A stretch of 64,000 nucleotides of DNA from Clostridium cadaveris (GCF_020911725.1 NZ_CP076620.1:2112501-2176500), one strand, 5' to 3'. Shown: positions 26,552-36,222, counted from the first letter of the stretch. Notes: generated from the letters alone by a model not told the origin. Program-made: numbers and translations.

Positions 26552-27157
26552 TTATTTTAATTGAAATTGAGATTTCACTTGTAATTTATTTCCATTAAAA
26601 GTAAAGTTAGCATTTGATCCGTCTTTGTTGCTATAGCTATAAATAATAGATTGTGAATCCATTATTTTGCTCTCAGAAAGGACTTCTCCTTCACCTAAGA
26701 TGTCTTTCACTTCATCATATGTCATTCCTTCTTTAACGCTATTATATTTTTCTAATGTTATATTAGTTCTTTCAGCCTTTAATCCAAGTTGAGCTTTTCC
26801 TGTAACAACATCCTTTTGAACTGTAACATTCATGTTGCTAAGACCTTCTCCCTTCCATGAATAAATAGCTGTTTTAATACCAGCCACCTCAGAAGATGTA
26901 TCTTCTTTACCTTCACCTAATAATTTTACAACTTCACTGTATGGCTCTCCAAGCTTAATTGCTAAGAAATTTTCATAAGTAATTTTTGTTTCTTCTTTTT
27001 CTTTTTCTTTTTCATTTTTACTAACTTCTTGTTTTGTTCCTTCAGAATCCTTTGCGTCTTTCTTTCCACCAGTTTGTCCTACTATACCTCCTATAATGAT
27101 TATTACTATTAACCAGAACCACCATCTTTTAAATATTGATTTCTTAGATTTACTCAT
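26552..27157 (-). CDS. DUF3862 domain, membrane-anchored surface protein
   Basis: A 201-residue protein: short basic N-terminus (SKSKKSIFKRW), a membrane helix at about 10-27, a lysine/glutamate-rich linker, then two tandem copies of an SmpA/OmlA-like fold (YENFLAIKLGEPYSEVVKLLGEG and EKYNSVKEGMTYDEVKDILGEG). This is the DUF3862 pattern of Gram-positive secreted proteins, structurally akin to beta-lactamase-inhibitor-like domains. No cysteine lipobox is visible, so it is held by the helix. Function unknown. Confidence 0.82.
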   Translation of the reverse strand: MSKSKKSIFKRWWFWLIVIIIIGGIVGQTGGKKDAKDSEGTKQEVSKNEKEKEKEETKITYENFLAIKLGEPYSEVVKLLGEGKEDTSSEVAGIKTAIYSWKGEGLSNMNVTVQKDVVTGKAQLGLKAERTNITLEKYNSVKEGMTYDEVKDILGEGEVLSESKIMDSQSIIYSYSNKDGSNANFTFNGNKLQVKSQFQLK

Positions 27158-27274
27158 TTTTATTCCCCCTTAAAATAACCTTTACATATATATTATCAAA
27201 TTTCAAATATTTGCACAAACATATTTTCTCATAATTTCATAAATAATGTAAAAAACTTCTTTAATCCTAAAAAA

Positions 27275-27308
27275 TAGACTTGCCATTTTCAATGAAATGG
27301 TAAGTCTA
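27275..27308. terminator. Terminator after the CoA-disulfide reductase fusion gene
   Basis: A 14-bp stem with one wobble (TAGACTTACCATTT on the minus strand) followed by a run of T on either strand. Confidence 0.75.
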
Positions 27309-27332
27309 TTTTTTTATTTTATACATATCTTA

Positions 27333-29816
27333 TTAAATGAATAGATTAAGTCCAGCTTCCTCTGTTGCCCCTAAATAAGACGCAACCCCTGCAACTTCTA
27401 TCCCATCTATTAGTTCTTCTTTCTTAATTCCCATTAGATCCATGGACATAGCACATGCAACTATTTTTACATTCATTTTAAGGGCATTTTCTATTAGTGT
27501 TTCCAATGTATCTACATTATTCTTCTTCATTATATATTTAATCATCTTAGGTCCCATGCCTGCCATATTCATTTTGGATAGTGGAAGTCTACTAGGATCC
27601 TTTGGAAGCATGAAGCCAAACATTTTTTCAAGAGCTCCTTTTGCTACCTTTGGCTTATTCTTTTTCTTTAATATATTTAATCCCCAGAATGTAAAGAACA
27701 TAGTAACTTCCTTGCCCATTGATGCAGAGCCTGTAGCTATTATGAAGGATGCTATTGCCTTGTCTAAATCTCCGCTAAATACTACCATAGTAGATCCATT
27801 TTTATTATCAAATGTCACTGAAGAATTGTTAGCAGTTTCATAAGAGACAGGGCACCCAATTTTTCCCTTAGCTATATATGCAACAAAAGCCTTTTTTTCT
27901 TTATCAAATTCACTCTTTAACATAGTGTTTCCTGTATTCTTGCACCAAGATACTACATCCTTGGAAAATCCCGGATCAGTAGCTCTAACTTCTAAAACAT
28001 CTCCAATATTCAATTTCTGCATTTCTTCAAATACTCTTCTTATAGGTCCAGGACATTGAAGTCCGCAAGCATCCAGAGTTAGATCAACTTTAGATATATT
28101 ATACTCCACATCTTCACTTTTTGTTTCTGATTTAGGTACATTTATTTCGTTTATTCCTTGATTTTTAGATGAATCTTTCACTACTGAATAAGTCTTATAT
28201 CCACCATCTATATTTATGGCATTAAATCCTAATTGGTTTAAAATTCTACATGCAATATATCCTCTTAGTCCAACTTGACAATAAACATAAATTGGTTTAT
28301 CCTTTGGAATTTCATTTACTCTGCTTCTTATTTGACCTAAAGGTATATTTATTGAGGTTTCTATAGCGCCCATATCAGTTTCAAGTTCTTCCCTTACGTC
28401 AAGAATATATTCTCCATTTTCAATCAAATCATCAACTTTATTCCATTGAATATTGTCTACCAATCCTTCTAATATATTAGAAGCATAATATCCAGCCATG
28501 TTTACAGGGTCCTTTGCTGATGAATATGGAGGTGCATAGCATGTTTCAACATCTTGAAGGTCAAACACAGTCAAGTTACCTTTAATAGCAGTAGCTAAAA
28601 CATCTATACGCTTCTCAACACCATCTATCCCTACAGCTTGAGCTCCTAGAATCTTTCCATTCTCAGGTGAAAATATAAGCTTTAAGCTTATTGGAAACGC
28701 TCCTGGATAGTATCCAGCATGAGAGCCTGGATGAATATGAATAACTTTATAATCTATATTTTTAGCCTTAAGCACTTTCTCATTGTTTCCTGTTGCAGCA
28801 ACAGTCAAATCAAAGATTTTAGCAACACTAGAACCTAATGTTCCTTTATACTTAACATCTCTTCCAGATATATTGTCAGCTACTATTCTTCCTTGTCTAT
28901 TAGCTGGCCAAGCTAGAGGTATCATAACAGGTGTTTCAGTAACATAATCTTTAACTTCTACAGCATCACCTAAAGCATATATGTTTTCATCAGAAGTTTT
29001 CATATGATCATCAACCACAATTGCCCCTCTTTTATTTAATACAAGTTCTGCATCTCTAGCGATTTTACTTTCAGGAGAAACACCTATAGAAAGTATAATT
29101 AAATCCGTATCTATTTTTCTACCACTATTAAGCTTAACAGTTTTCCCTTCATTTAAGAATGAGTTTACTCCGTCTTCTAATATAAGATTTATCCCTTTAT
29201 CTTTTAAATGTTCATGTACTATAGCTGCCATTTCAAAGTCTATTGGAGCCATAACTTGATTTGCCATTTCAACTAAGTTAACATGTACTCCACGTTCTAC
29301 TAAGTTTTCAGCCATTTCAAGTCCTATAAAACCTCCACCAACAATAACAGCTTCTTTTGGATGGTTGTTGTCAACGTAGCCTTTAATTTTATCAGTATCA
29401 GGAATGTTTCTTAAGGTAAACAAATTATCACATTCTTTAATACCTTCTATAGGAGGCTTTATTGGCTTTGCTCCAGGAGAAAGTACTAAAACATCATAAT
29501 TCTCTTCATATTTTTCCTTAGTTTTTATATTAGTAACTTCTACAGTCTTTTTATCTCTATTTATTTTTGTTACTTCACTAAAGTTCTTTATTTTCATATT
29601 AAACTTTTTTTCCATAGCTTCAACGGTCTGAACAATCAAATTATCTCTTTCCTTTATAGTTTCACCTATATAATAAGGAAGTCCACAGTTTGCAAAAGAT
29701 ATATATTCTCCTTTTTCAAACATTACTATTTCACATTTTTCATCAATTCTTCTAAGTCTAGCAGCTGTAGAAGCTCCACCTGCAACTCCACCCACTATAA
29801 CAACTTTTTTACTCAT
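27333..29816 (-). CDS. CoA-disulfide reductase / rhodanese / TusA / DsrE fusion protein
   Basis: An 827-residue sulfur-transfer enzyme. In order: an FAD/NAD(P)H disulfide reductase (residues 1-445; VGGVAGGASTAARLR nucleotide site and the redox Cys44 in FANCGLPYY), a rhodanese domain (about 450-545, catalytic Cys in YVYCQVGLRGY), a TusA domain (about 560-635, LDACGLQCPGPIRR with its CPxP), and a DsrE/F-like domain (about 670-827, VVFSGDLDKAIASFIIATGSASMGKEVTMFF and a Cys in KIVACAMSM). Together these would take persulfide sulfur from low-molecular thiols or polysulfide and pass it on in the cytosol. A thiol-sensor repressor gene is divergent, 243 bases away. Confidence 0.92.
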   Translation of the reverse strand: MSKKVVIVGGVAGGASTAARLRRIDEKCEIVMFEKGEYISFANCGLPYYIGETIKERDNLIVQTVEAMEKKFNMKIKNFSEVTKINRDKKTVEVTNIKTKEKYEENYDVLVLSPGAKPIKPPIEGIKECDNLFTLRNIPDTDKIKGYVDNNHPKEAVIVGGGFIGLEMAENLVERGVHVNLVEMANQVMAPIDFEMAAIVHEHLKDKGINLILEDGVNSFLNEGKTVKLNSGRKIDTDLIILSIGVSPESKIARDAELVLNKRGAIVVDDHMKTSDENIYALGDAVEVKDYVTETPVMIPLAWPANRQGRIVADNISGRDVKYKGTLGSSVAKIFDLTVAATGNNEKVLKAKNIDYKVIHIHPGSHAGYYPGAFPISLKLIFSPENGKILGAQAVGIDGVEKRIDVLATAIKGNLTVFDLQDVETCYAPPYSSAKDPVNMAGYYASNILEGLVDNIQWNKVDDLIENGEYILDVREELETDMGAIETSINIPLGQIRSRVNEIPKDKPIYVYCQVGLRGYIACRILNQLGFNAINIDGGYKTYSVVKDSSKNQGINEINVPKSETKSEDVEYNISKVDLTLDACGLQCPGPIRRVFEEMQKLNIGDVLEVRATDPGFSKDVVSWCKNTGNTMLKSEFDKEKKAFVAYIAKGKIGCPVSYETANNSSVTFDNKNGSTMVVFSGDLDKAIASFIIATGSASMGKEVTMFFTFWGLNILKKKNKPKVAKGALEKMFGFMLPKDPSRLPLSKMNMAGMGPKMIKYIMKKNNVDTLETLIENALKMNVKIVACAMSMDLMGIKKEELIDGIEVAGVASYLGATEEAGLNLFI

Positions 29817-30059
29817 ATATTTTAGTCCTCCTAAATAAATATCTTTCTATTTTTATATATTGACTTAAAAATACTTTTCATTTATTATTACTATATAAGA
29901 ATATTCTAATATAGTAATATAATTTAGTCAATATTATTTTAAAATAATTCTCACATGTCTTTATATACCCTTAAAATTTTCTTATTTAAAAGAACTTTAT
30001 ATTTTGGTGGTATAATAATAATATAAAATTAAAAATTATATTTGTAATAGGAGTGTAAA

Positions 30060-30353
30060 ATGTTAAGAGAAGCTAAAGAAGTAGGCGACTTGCTTAAAGT
30101 ATTATCAAATGAAAATAGATTATTAATAGTATGTTATCTTATTAAAGAACCAATGAACGTCACAGAGCTAAATAAAAAATTGGATCATTTAACTCAATCA
30201 GCATTATCACAGCATTTATCTATATTAAAAGCCCATAAAATTGTAGAATCAAACAAAAATGGACTAAACACAGTGTATAGCATAAAAGACGAAAGAGTTT
30301 TAAAACTTATAGAATGTCTAAAAGATAACTACTGCCCGTTAGATTTAAAATAA
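30060..30353 (+). CDS. ArsR-family persulfide/thiol-sensing repressor (BigR/SqrR/YgaV type)
   Basis: A 97-residue winged-helix repressor. LKVLSNENRLLIVCYLIKE, the recognition helix TQSALSQHLSIL and the C-terminal LIECLKDNYCP closely follow the BigR/SqrR group, where two cysteines (here Cys25 and Cys92, with an extra Cys86) form a polysulfide bridge when reactive sulfur is present, releasing DNA. It is divergent from the sulfur-transfer fusion gene, which is the likely target. The metal motif of SmtB-type members is absent. Confidence 0.86.
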   Translation: MLREAKEVGDLLKVLSNENRLLIVCYLIKEPMNVTELNKKLDHLTQSALSQHLSILKAHKIVESNKNGLNTVYSIKDERVLKLIECLKDNYCPLDLK

Positions 30354-30359
30354 AACAAT

Positions 30360-30391
30360 CAAGCCCCAAAAATTATTATTTCTGGGGCTTG
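30360..30391. terminator. Bidirectional terminator
   Basis: CAAGCCCCA stem with complement, 14-base AT-rich loop, between the convergent repressor and tryptophanase genes. Confidence 0.75.
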
Positions 30392-30409
30392 ATAAGTATT
30401 ATTTAATTT

Positions 30410-31783
30410 TTATTCTATAGGTTTAAGCTTTGCAGTGAAATGTCTCAAAACCTGTGGCTGCCATACTATCTCATAGCCCTTTATTTTTGATGCATTTTCT
30501 TTTATATTTATAAGAGCCTCTGCAATTAAATCCAAGTGAGCCTTTGTATATACCCTTCTTGGAATACATAATCTAGTAAATTCCATTTCTGATTCAGGCT
30601 GTACTCCATCAACTGGATCTAACATATATGATCCAATATCACATCCTCTTATACCAGCCTCAAGGTAAAGTTCGCAAGCTAAAGCTTGTGCTGGAAATTG
30701 ATAATAAGGAATATGTGGAAGAAGTTTTTTTGCATCTATAAAGATAGCATGTCCTCCTGTTGGATATTGAAATGGCACTTCGCCTTCTTTTAATAATTCA
30801 CCTAAATACTGTACTTGACCAATTCTATATCTTAAAAAATCATAATCTATTCCTTCATATAATCCTATTGCTAGAGCTTCTAGGTCTCTTCCTGCAAGTC
30901 CTCCATAAGTTACAAAGCCTTCAAAAGGCACTGTAAACCCTTTAACTGCATTATACATGGCTTCATTGTCCTTGATACCTATAAGCCCTCCCATATTTAC
31001 TATAGCATCCTTCTTAGCAGACATTGTAAAGGCATCAGCATAAGAAAATGTTTCTCTTGTTATGTCCTTTATAGATTTATCTTCATACCCAGATTCTCTT
31101 GTCTTTATGAAGTATGCATTTTCTGCAAATCTAGCAGCATCAATAACGAATGGGATTCCATATTTTTTTGCTATCCTGCTAGTTTCTTTTATATTTTCCA
31201 TGGATACTGGTTGTCCACCGGCACTGTTATTGGTTATAGTCATTATTATTACCCCAACCTTGTCACAGCCAACCTCATTTATAAAAGCTTCCATTCTTTC
31301 AACGTCCATATTTCCTTTGAATGGAGCAAAATTTTCAGTATCTGTCGCTTCTTTAACTACTATGTCTTTAGGAATAGCTTTACACAATGTTACATGTCCT
31401 CGGGTTGTGTCAAAATGCATATTTGATATTGAATACTGACCTTCTTTTAATAAACATGGAAATAGAACTTTCTCTGCTGCTCTTCCTTGGTGTACAGGCT
31501 GAGCATATTCATACCCAAAGATATCTTTTACAGCATCTATAAGTTTATAATAAGATCTAGCCCCAGCATAACTCTCGTCACCTTTCATGATTCCGGCCCA
31601 TTGAGAATCGCTCATAGATCCTGTTCCACTGTCAGTTAAACAGTCAATATAGACATAATCACTTTTTAGAGAAAATAAATTATAATTAGCCTCTTTTAAA
31701 TACTGCTGTCTCTCTTCCCTTGTGGTCATTTTTATTGGCTCTATCATCTTTATTTTAAATGGTTCAGCAATGTATTTTGCCAT
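30410..31783 (-). CDS. tnaA: Tryptophanase TnaA
   Basis: PLP-dependent beta-elimination of L-tryptophan to indole, pyruvate and ammonia. The 457-residue protein has the PLP lysine in MSAKKDA (Lys258), [32 protein letters not shown] and a C-terminal [10 protein letters not shown]. The His448 in RHFTAKL is the tryptophanase residue; tyrosine phenol-lyase, the close relative, has Phe there. No tnaC-like leader with a Trp codon is apparent between 31784 and 31860. Together with trpP it indicates indole formation from imported tryptophan. Confidence 0.92.
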   Translation of the reverse strand: MAKYIAEPFKIKMIEPIKMTTREERQQYLKEANYNLFSLKSDYVYIDCLTDSGTGSMSDSQWAGIMKGDESYAGARSYYKLIDAVKDIFGYEYAQPVHQGRAAEKVLFPCLLKEGQYSISNMHFDTTRGHVTLCKAIPKDIVVKEATDTENFAPFKGNMDVERMEAFINEVGCDKVGVIIMTITNNSAGGQPVSMENIKETSRIAKKYGIPFVIDAARFAENAYFIKTRESGYEDKSIKDITRETFSYADAFTMSAKKDAIVNMGGLIGIKDNEAMYNAVKGFTVPFEGFVTYGGLAGRDLEALAIGLYEGIDYDFLRYRIGQVQYLGELLKEGEVPFQYPTGGHAIFIDAKKLLPHIPYYQFPAQALACELYLEAGIRGCDIGSYMLDPVDGVQPESEMEFTRLCIPRRVYTKAHLDLIAEALINIKENASKIKGYEIVWQPQVLRHFTAKLKPIE

Positions 31784-31869
31784 AATATCTCCCCCTTCAC
31801 AGTATTATTGTATTTTAGGATATATAAAAATATGAGAATAGGAATTTAATTATTAAATTGGCACTAAAA

Positions 31870-33375
31870 TTATAGATTATAAATATTGCTGTATTTTTTA
31901 TTTAAATATTGCAAGAAATATTTAGCAGTTAGCTCCTCTCCTGTAACTTTTTTAATAAGTTCTGATGGAGTGTAAATTGCCCCATATTCATGAACATTTT
32001 CTCTAAGCCACTTATGGATAGAATCTAAATTACCTTTTGATAGCTCCTCGTACACATTTGGAATATCCTTTAACATAGTATTTAAGAACTGAGCTCCATA
32101 AAGGTTTCCTAGTGCATAGCTTGGAAAATACCCTATAGTTCCATCTGCCCAGTGAGTATCTTGGAGAACTCCCTCTGAATTATTCTTTGGTTCTATTCCT
32201 AAATACTCTTTATATTTTGTATTCCATACAATTGGAAGATCTTTCACTTGAATCTTTCCTTCAATCAAAGCTTTCTCTATTTCATATCTTATTATTATAT
32301 GAAGACTATAAGTAAGTTCATCTGAAGAGGTTCTTATAAGGGAAGGCTGAACTTTATTTATAGTTTTATAGAATTCTTCCAAAGATACATTTTTAAATTC
32401 TGGGATTTCCTTTTGGATTTCAGGATAAAAATACTCCCAAAATTCATAGCTTCTACCTATAATGTTCTCATAAAATCTTGATTGTGATTCATGAACACCT
32501 AATGATGCAGCTGAGTTTACTCCTGTGTTTTCTAAAGAATCCGGTATGTCCTGTTCATAAATAGCATGACCACCTTCATGTATTGCTGAGAATAAAGCGT
32601 TAGTAAAGTCATTTTCATAATAATGATTAGTTATTCTGACATCTTTATTACTAAAACTTGTGGTAAAAGGATGTTCTGTTTCATCCATTCTTCCAGCTTC
32701 AAAGTCAAAACCCATTTTTTCTAAGATAAAATTACACAACTTAATCTGTGTTTCTTTTGGTACAGTTACATTTAATATGCTGTCGTTTATTTGGGTTTTG
32801 CTATTCTTTATCTTGTTTAAAAGATCTACTATTCCGTCTCTAAGCTCTCCAAATAATTCATCTAATTTCTCTACAGTTATACCGCTTTCAAAATCATCTA
32901 AAAGTACATCATATCCTTTTTCATTACAGCCTAAAAGTTTAAGGTACTGGAACTTCATGTCAACAATTTTTTCTAGATGTGGTCTAAACACCTCAAAATC
33001 ACCTGTGGACTTTGCTTTTCTCCATGCAGAGCTTGAATTAGTACATAAAATTGAATACTCTTCTTCCCAAGCTGCAGGTATCTTAAGAGATATTTCATAT
33101 TGTTTCTTTGCACCTCTTAACATTGCGGATGTTACATTGTCTAAATCATTTTCTTTAGAAAAAGCATCTACAAATTCCTTTACCTTTGGTGAAACATTTA
33201 ATTTGTGAAATTCACCTGCTAAATACCCTAATGATTCACCTCTGTTTGCAACTCCTTTTTCAGGCATATACACTCTTGAATCCCAATCCAAAAGTGCTAT
33301 AGTACCACCAAGTAGAGACATTTTTCTTACATGATCTTTGAATTCATTTAGGACTTTTTCTTTTTCCTTGTTCAT
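31870..33375 (-). CDS. M32-family metallocarboxypeptidase
   Basis: A 501-residue thermostable-carboxypeptidase-Taq-type enzyme removing C-terminal residues from peptides in the cytosol. The zinc site HEGGH (in SAIHEGGHAIYEQ) is followed by the downstream glutamate helix (GVHESQSRFYENIIGRS), then the RTSSDELTYSLHIIIRYEIEKALIEG block typical of M32. I place the start at 33375 with AGGAG 7 bases upstream; an in-frame ATG at 33399 lacks a good site. A terminator-like hairpin sits in its upstream region. Confidence 0.92.
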   Translation of the reverse strand: MNKEKEKVLNEFKDHVRKMSLLGGTIALLDWDSRVYMPEKGVANRGESLGYLAGEFHKLNVSPKVKEFVDAFSKENDLDNVTSAMLRGAKKQYEISLKIPAAWEEEYSILCTNSSSAWRKAKSTGDFEVFRPHLEKIVDMKFQYLKLLGCNEKGYDVLLDDFESGITVEKLDELFGELRDGIVDLLNKIKNSKTQINDSILNVTVPKETQIKLCNFILEKMGFDFEAGRMDETEHPFTTSFSNKDVRITNHYYENDFTNALFSAIHEGGHAIYEQDIPDSLENTGVNSAASLGVHESQSRFYENIIGRSYEFWEYFYPEIQKEIPEFKNVSLEEFYKTINKVQPSLIRTSSDELTYSLHIIIRYEIEKALIEGKIQVKDLPIVWNTKYKEYLGIEPKNNSEGVLQDTHWADGTIGYFPSYALGNLYGAQFLNTMLKDIPNVYEELSKGNLDSIHKWLRENVHEYGAIYTPSELIKKVTGEELTAKYFLQYLNKKYSNIYNL

Positions 33376-33449
33376 ATACTCACTCCTATTCTCATACAAA
33401 TCATATACCTTATAATATATAACTAAAAATTCAAAATTCCTTCATAAAA

Positions 33450-33481
33450 AACTCTATTCTGTAGTGCTACAGAATAGAGTT
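33450..33481 (-). terminator. Terminator-like hairpin upstream of the M32 gene
   Basis: AACTCTATTCTGTAG and its perfect complement, two bases apart. On the minus strand it is followed by TTTTTTATG, as in an intrinsic terminator, yet it stands 75 bases upstream of the M32 start with no minus-strand gene before it. Confidence 0.55.
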
Positions 33482-33619
33482 ATCATATAGTTCACATTTA
33501 TGTTTTTTTATACAGTTTATTGAAGCTATGTCCCATGCCTGTTATAATGATTTTAATTGTATATATCATCTTATGGATAATATCCTGATGATAGTTTACA
33601 TAAGGAGGACTATTAAAAA

Positions 33620-34501
33620 ATGAAGATTGATTTTACACATCAAGAAGCCAAAGATTTCATTCGATTTATGAAGAGTGAAAATGATATTGTAAGGCTTGTT
33701 GATCCACTGACACAACAAGTACATGATTATGATAGTAAAACAAATAGTTCAGACATATGCAGTAAATTATGGGGGCGTTGTGAAAGATGTGAAAACTGCA
33801 CTTCTCTTCGTGCACTTCAGTCTCAAGGGCGAGCTTATAAAATGGAAATAATGAATAATCATACCTATTGGGTTTTCTCACGATATTTAAAGGTTGAAAA
33901 TCGTCCTTATGTTATGGAAATTGTAAATGATGTAAGTGATAATCTTTTAATGGACAGCAATCAACGTAATGAAATAGGAAAAATAATTAACAATTATAAC
34001 CATATGCTGATAACGGATTCATTAACAGGAGTTTATAATAGACATTTCTTAGATGAAGCTTTTCTACCTTCGTTTAACTGCTGTCATGATAGAAGAATAA
34101 CTATCAACGTTGCAATCATGGATGTTGATGATTTTAAGTTTGTTAATGATACATATGGGCATCAAGCTGGTGATGCTTTATTGAAGGACGTAGCAGGTTT
34201 TTGGAAACAAAACTTTAACTCAAGAAAAAATGGATTTGAGCGATTAGTCATCCGTTTTGGAGGAGATGAAATTCTCATTGTCACTTGCGGTATTAATTTA
34301 AAAACTTTCAACGATGAGATTGAACAATACTATAATCAAATGCGTAAACTTTGTTACTATACTGAAAAAATACAAATTCCATTTAATATTACATTTGGAA
34401 CTGCCTCAAGTGAAGAATTTGGGAGCAGATGGACATGGGATGAACTTTTATACCGTGCAGATCAACGTATGTATGAAGGAAAAAAACTAAAAAAGACTTA
34501 A
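33620..34501 (+). CDS. Diguanylate cyclase with cysteine-cluster sensory domain
   Basis: A 293-residue protein that should make cyclic di-GMP. Residues 1 to about 125 form a PAS-like sensor with a cysteine cluster C47-x6-C54-x2-C57-x2-C60, which could bind iron-sulfur or zinc. The GGDEF domain follows (from about 130): DSLTGVYNRHFLDE, MDVDDFKFVNDTYGHQAGD and the signature as RFGGDEI. The last residue is Ile instead of Phe. The inhibitory I-site RxxD is absent (GFER at that place). No membrane helix, so cytosolic. AAGGAGG precedes the ATG. Confidence 0.87.
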   Translation: MKIDFTHQEAKDFIRFMKSENDIVRLVDPLTQQVHDYDSKTNSSDICSKLWGRCERCENCTSLRALQSQGRAYKMEIMNNHTYWVFSRYLKVENRPYVMEIVNDVSDNLLMDSNQRNEIGKIINNYNHMLITDSLTGVYNRHFLDEAFLPSFNCCHDRRITINVAIMDVDDFKFVNDTYGHQAGDALLKDVAGFWKQNFNSRKNGFERLVIRFGGDEILIVTCGINLKTFNDEIEQYYNQMRKLCYYTEKIQIPFNITFGTASSEEFGSRWTWDELLYRADQRMYEGKKLKKT

Positions 34502-34564
34502 ATGGTATTATGATACATTAATATTTTCTTTAATTTATCTATAGTTACTACATTTCAAACTAAA

Positions 34565-34610
34565 AAAAGAGCATAGAAATCCAATGATAAAAATGGATTT
34601 TTGCTCTTTT
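34565..34610. terminator. Bidirectional terminator
   Basis: AAAAGAGCA paired with TGCTCTTTT plus an inner AAATCCA/TGGATTT stem, between convergent genes. Confidence 0.7.
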
Positions 34611-34658
34611 AAAAATTAATTTTTAAGTTGTTATTATATTTTTTATATAATTTTATAT

Positions 34659-36008
34659 TTAAAATTTTGGTAATCCTAATAGTAATCGATAAACTTTATG
34701 AGGTCTACCCTTAGTTCCACTTTGCTTAGTATATAAAATTTTTGCTAAATTAAATTGGACTAAGGTATTTAATATCCTATTAGCACTTCTTGCAGAAACA
34801 TTTAAAATTTGCGCTAAATCTTGAGATGTGAAATCATTATCTCCAATCATACTTTGTGCTGCAATAATCTTTTGTATCGTCAATGTCGAAAGTGACGTAT
34901 ATTCAGCAAGTTCTTTTTCATAATCAGTGACTTTATTTATAACTTTTAATGATTTACCATAGCCAAACAATCCAATTTTATCTTTTTCTTCATTTATGAT
35001 ATAACTATTATTTTCACATGATACTTGAGATTCTTTAAGAGCATTCGTGGCATTAATCATAGCTTCTTTTAAGTCATCTCCAAGACCATATCCAATAGCA
35101 ACCTTTTCTAAATGTCTATTATGTAAAAAGCTTCGTAGTTTACATGTAGTAAACGAAGAAGTTATATCTTTTACAGAAGAGTAATTTGTATAAATAGTAA
35201 TACATTCATCACTGTTTTCAATTATGAAATTATAAAGAAACTTACGATTAAATGCAGAAATTCCTCTATAAAGCAAATTTTCTTGATTATTTTTAAATGA
35301 TAACTTATCTGATTCTTCTAGTGTAATTGCAAATGATACTTTAATAACAGCTGGCCTATTTTTCTCCAATTTTTGTATTGTAATGGTCCGTATTAAACTT
35401 TCAAAACAGTTATATATATCCTCATAGCTACAGTATATAAAATGACAATTTACATCTGCCTCTAATACATCTGGCACAATAAGACTTCTACGTGAAAGAG
35501 AATATTTTATTTTGCCGCTTTTCCACAAAGAAATATGCTTTTCTCTTGTTCTATTCAATGTAATTCTCATATCTTCTGGTGTCATGTGATTAATGTATTC
35601 ATTATTATCAGAAACCCATTTTTCAAGTTTCCCTTCACGAAGCCAATCAATTAAACGATTTTCTTCATCAGGACAAAGATAATCACAAAAATCAAAATAT
35701 CCATACTCAAATTTATAATCCTCATACTGATAAATAATTTTAAAAAGCTCACGATAAAAATTACTTGCACTGCAGACAATATTATTAATAGGCTTTGAAT
35801 TAGAAATCTCCTCTTTAATAATAGCCATAGGAGCAGATCCTGCTGTAACAAAACCATCATAAGAATCTTGGAGCTGTCTATATAGCTCAATTACATGTTT
35901 ATAATTATAATAAACATAAACATCTGCTTCACATTTTAGTTCAAGTTCATTAATAGCTTTTTTATAAAAATCCTCTAAATATGGAGTTGTAAGTAATGCA
36001 ATCTTCAT
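34659..36008 (-). CDS. Transcriptional regulator with PrpR-N-like sensor and winged helix
   Basis: A 449-residue protein. The first 100 residues (MKIALLTTPYLEDFYKKAI..YDGFVTAGSAPMAII) look like a PrpR-N-type sensory fold. A middle region of about 250 residues has no motif I recognise. The C-terminus is a winged helix (SQDLAQILNVSARSANRILNTLVQFNLAKI) with a KGRPHKVYRL wing. AAGGAAAT precedes the ATG. It is divergent from the dcuC-type gene, and the intergenic region carries matching inverted repeats, so it likely controls that transporter and the M20 peptidase. The inducer is unknown. Confidence 0.68.
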   Translation of the reverse strand: MKIALLTTPYLEDFYKKAINELELKCEADVYVYYNYKHVIELYRQLQDSYDGFVTAGSAPMAIIKEEISNSKPINNIVCSASNFYRELFKIIYQYEDYKFEYGYFDFCDYLCPDEENRLIDWLREGKLEKWVSDNNEYINHMTPEDMRITLNRTREKHISLWKSGKIKYSLSRRSLIVPDVLEADVNCHFIYCSYEDIYNCFESLIRTITIQKLEKNRPAVIKVSFAITLEESDKLSFKNNQENLLYRGISAFNRKFLYNFIIENSDECITIYTNYSSVKDITSSFTTCKLRSFLHNRHLEKVAIGYGLGDDLKEAMINATNALKESQVSCENNSYIINEEKDKIGLFGYGKSLKVINKVTDYEKELAEYTSLSTLTIQKIIAAQSMIGDNDFTSQDLAQILNVSARSANRILNTLVQFNLAKILYTKQSGTKGRPHKVYRLLLGLPKF

Positions 36009-36112
36009 ATCATTTCCTTCATTTCAACAATTTTTTATAATTATAACATAACGAATATTTATTGTCTATCTTATCCAATTTCTGCTCGAAATATCTTATC
36101 TCAATAATAACA

Positions 36113-36222
36113 TTTTAGGATATAAAAAGACATTTCCGAAAATTCTTATTAAAAATAATATTGACACTTGTTAATTTATAATATACTATTCTAATATAAA
36201 GACGTCTTTAAATATCCTAAAA
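36113..36222. promoter_or_regulatory. Operator candidates around the dcuC promoter
   Basis: TTTTAGGATATAAAAAGAC (36113-36131) recurs as a near-perfect complement at 36204-36222 (GTCTTTAAATATCCTAAAA). A 14-bp palindrome TAAAGACGTCTTTA (36197-36210) overlaps the second copy. Between them is TTGACA at about 36161, with TATACT-like -10 DNA. The copies flank the promoter and lie next to the divergent regulator gene. Confidence 0.5.

Noticed and set aside
30410-31783. Tyrosine phenol-lyase instead of tryptophanase
   Set aside because: The C-terminal RHFTAKL and [13 protein letters not shown] stretches match tryptophanase; the lyase has RFFTARF.
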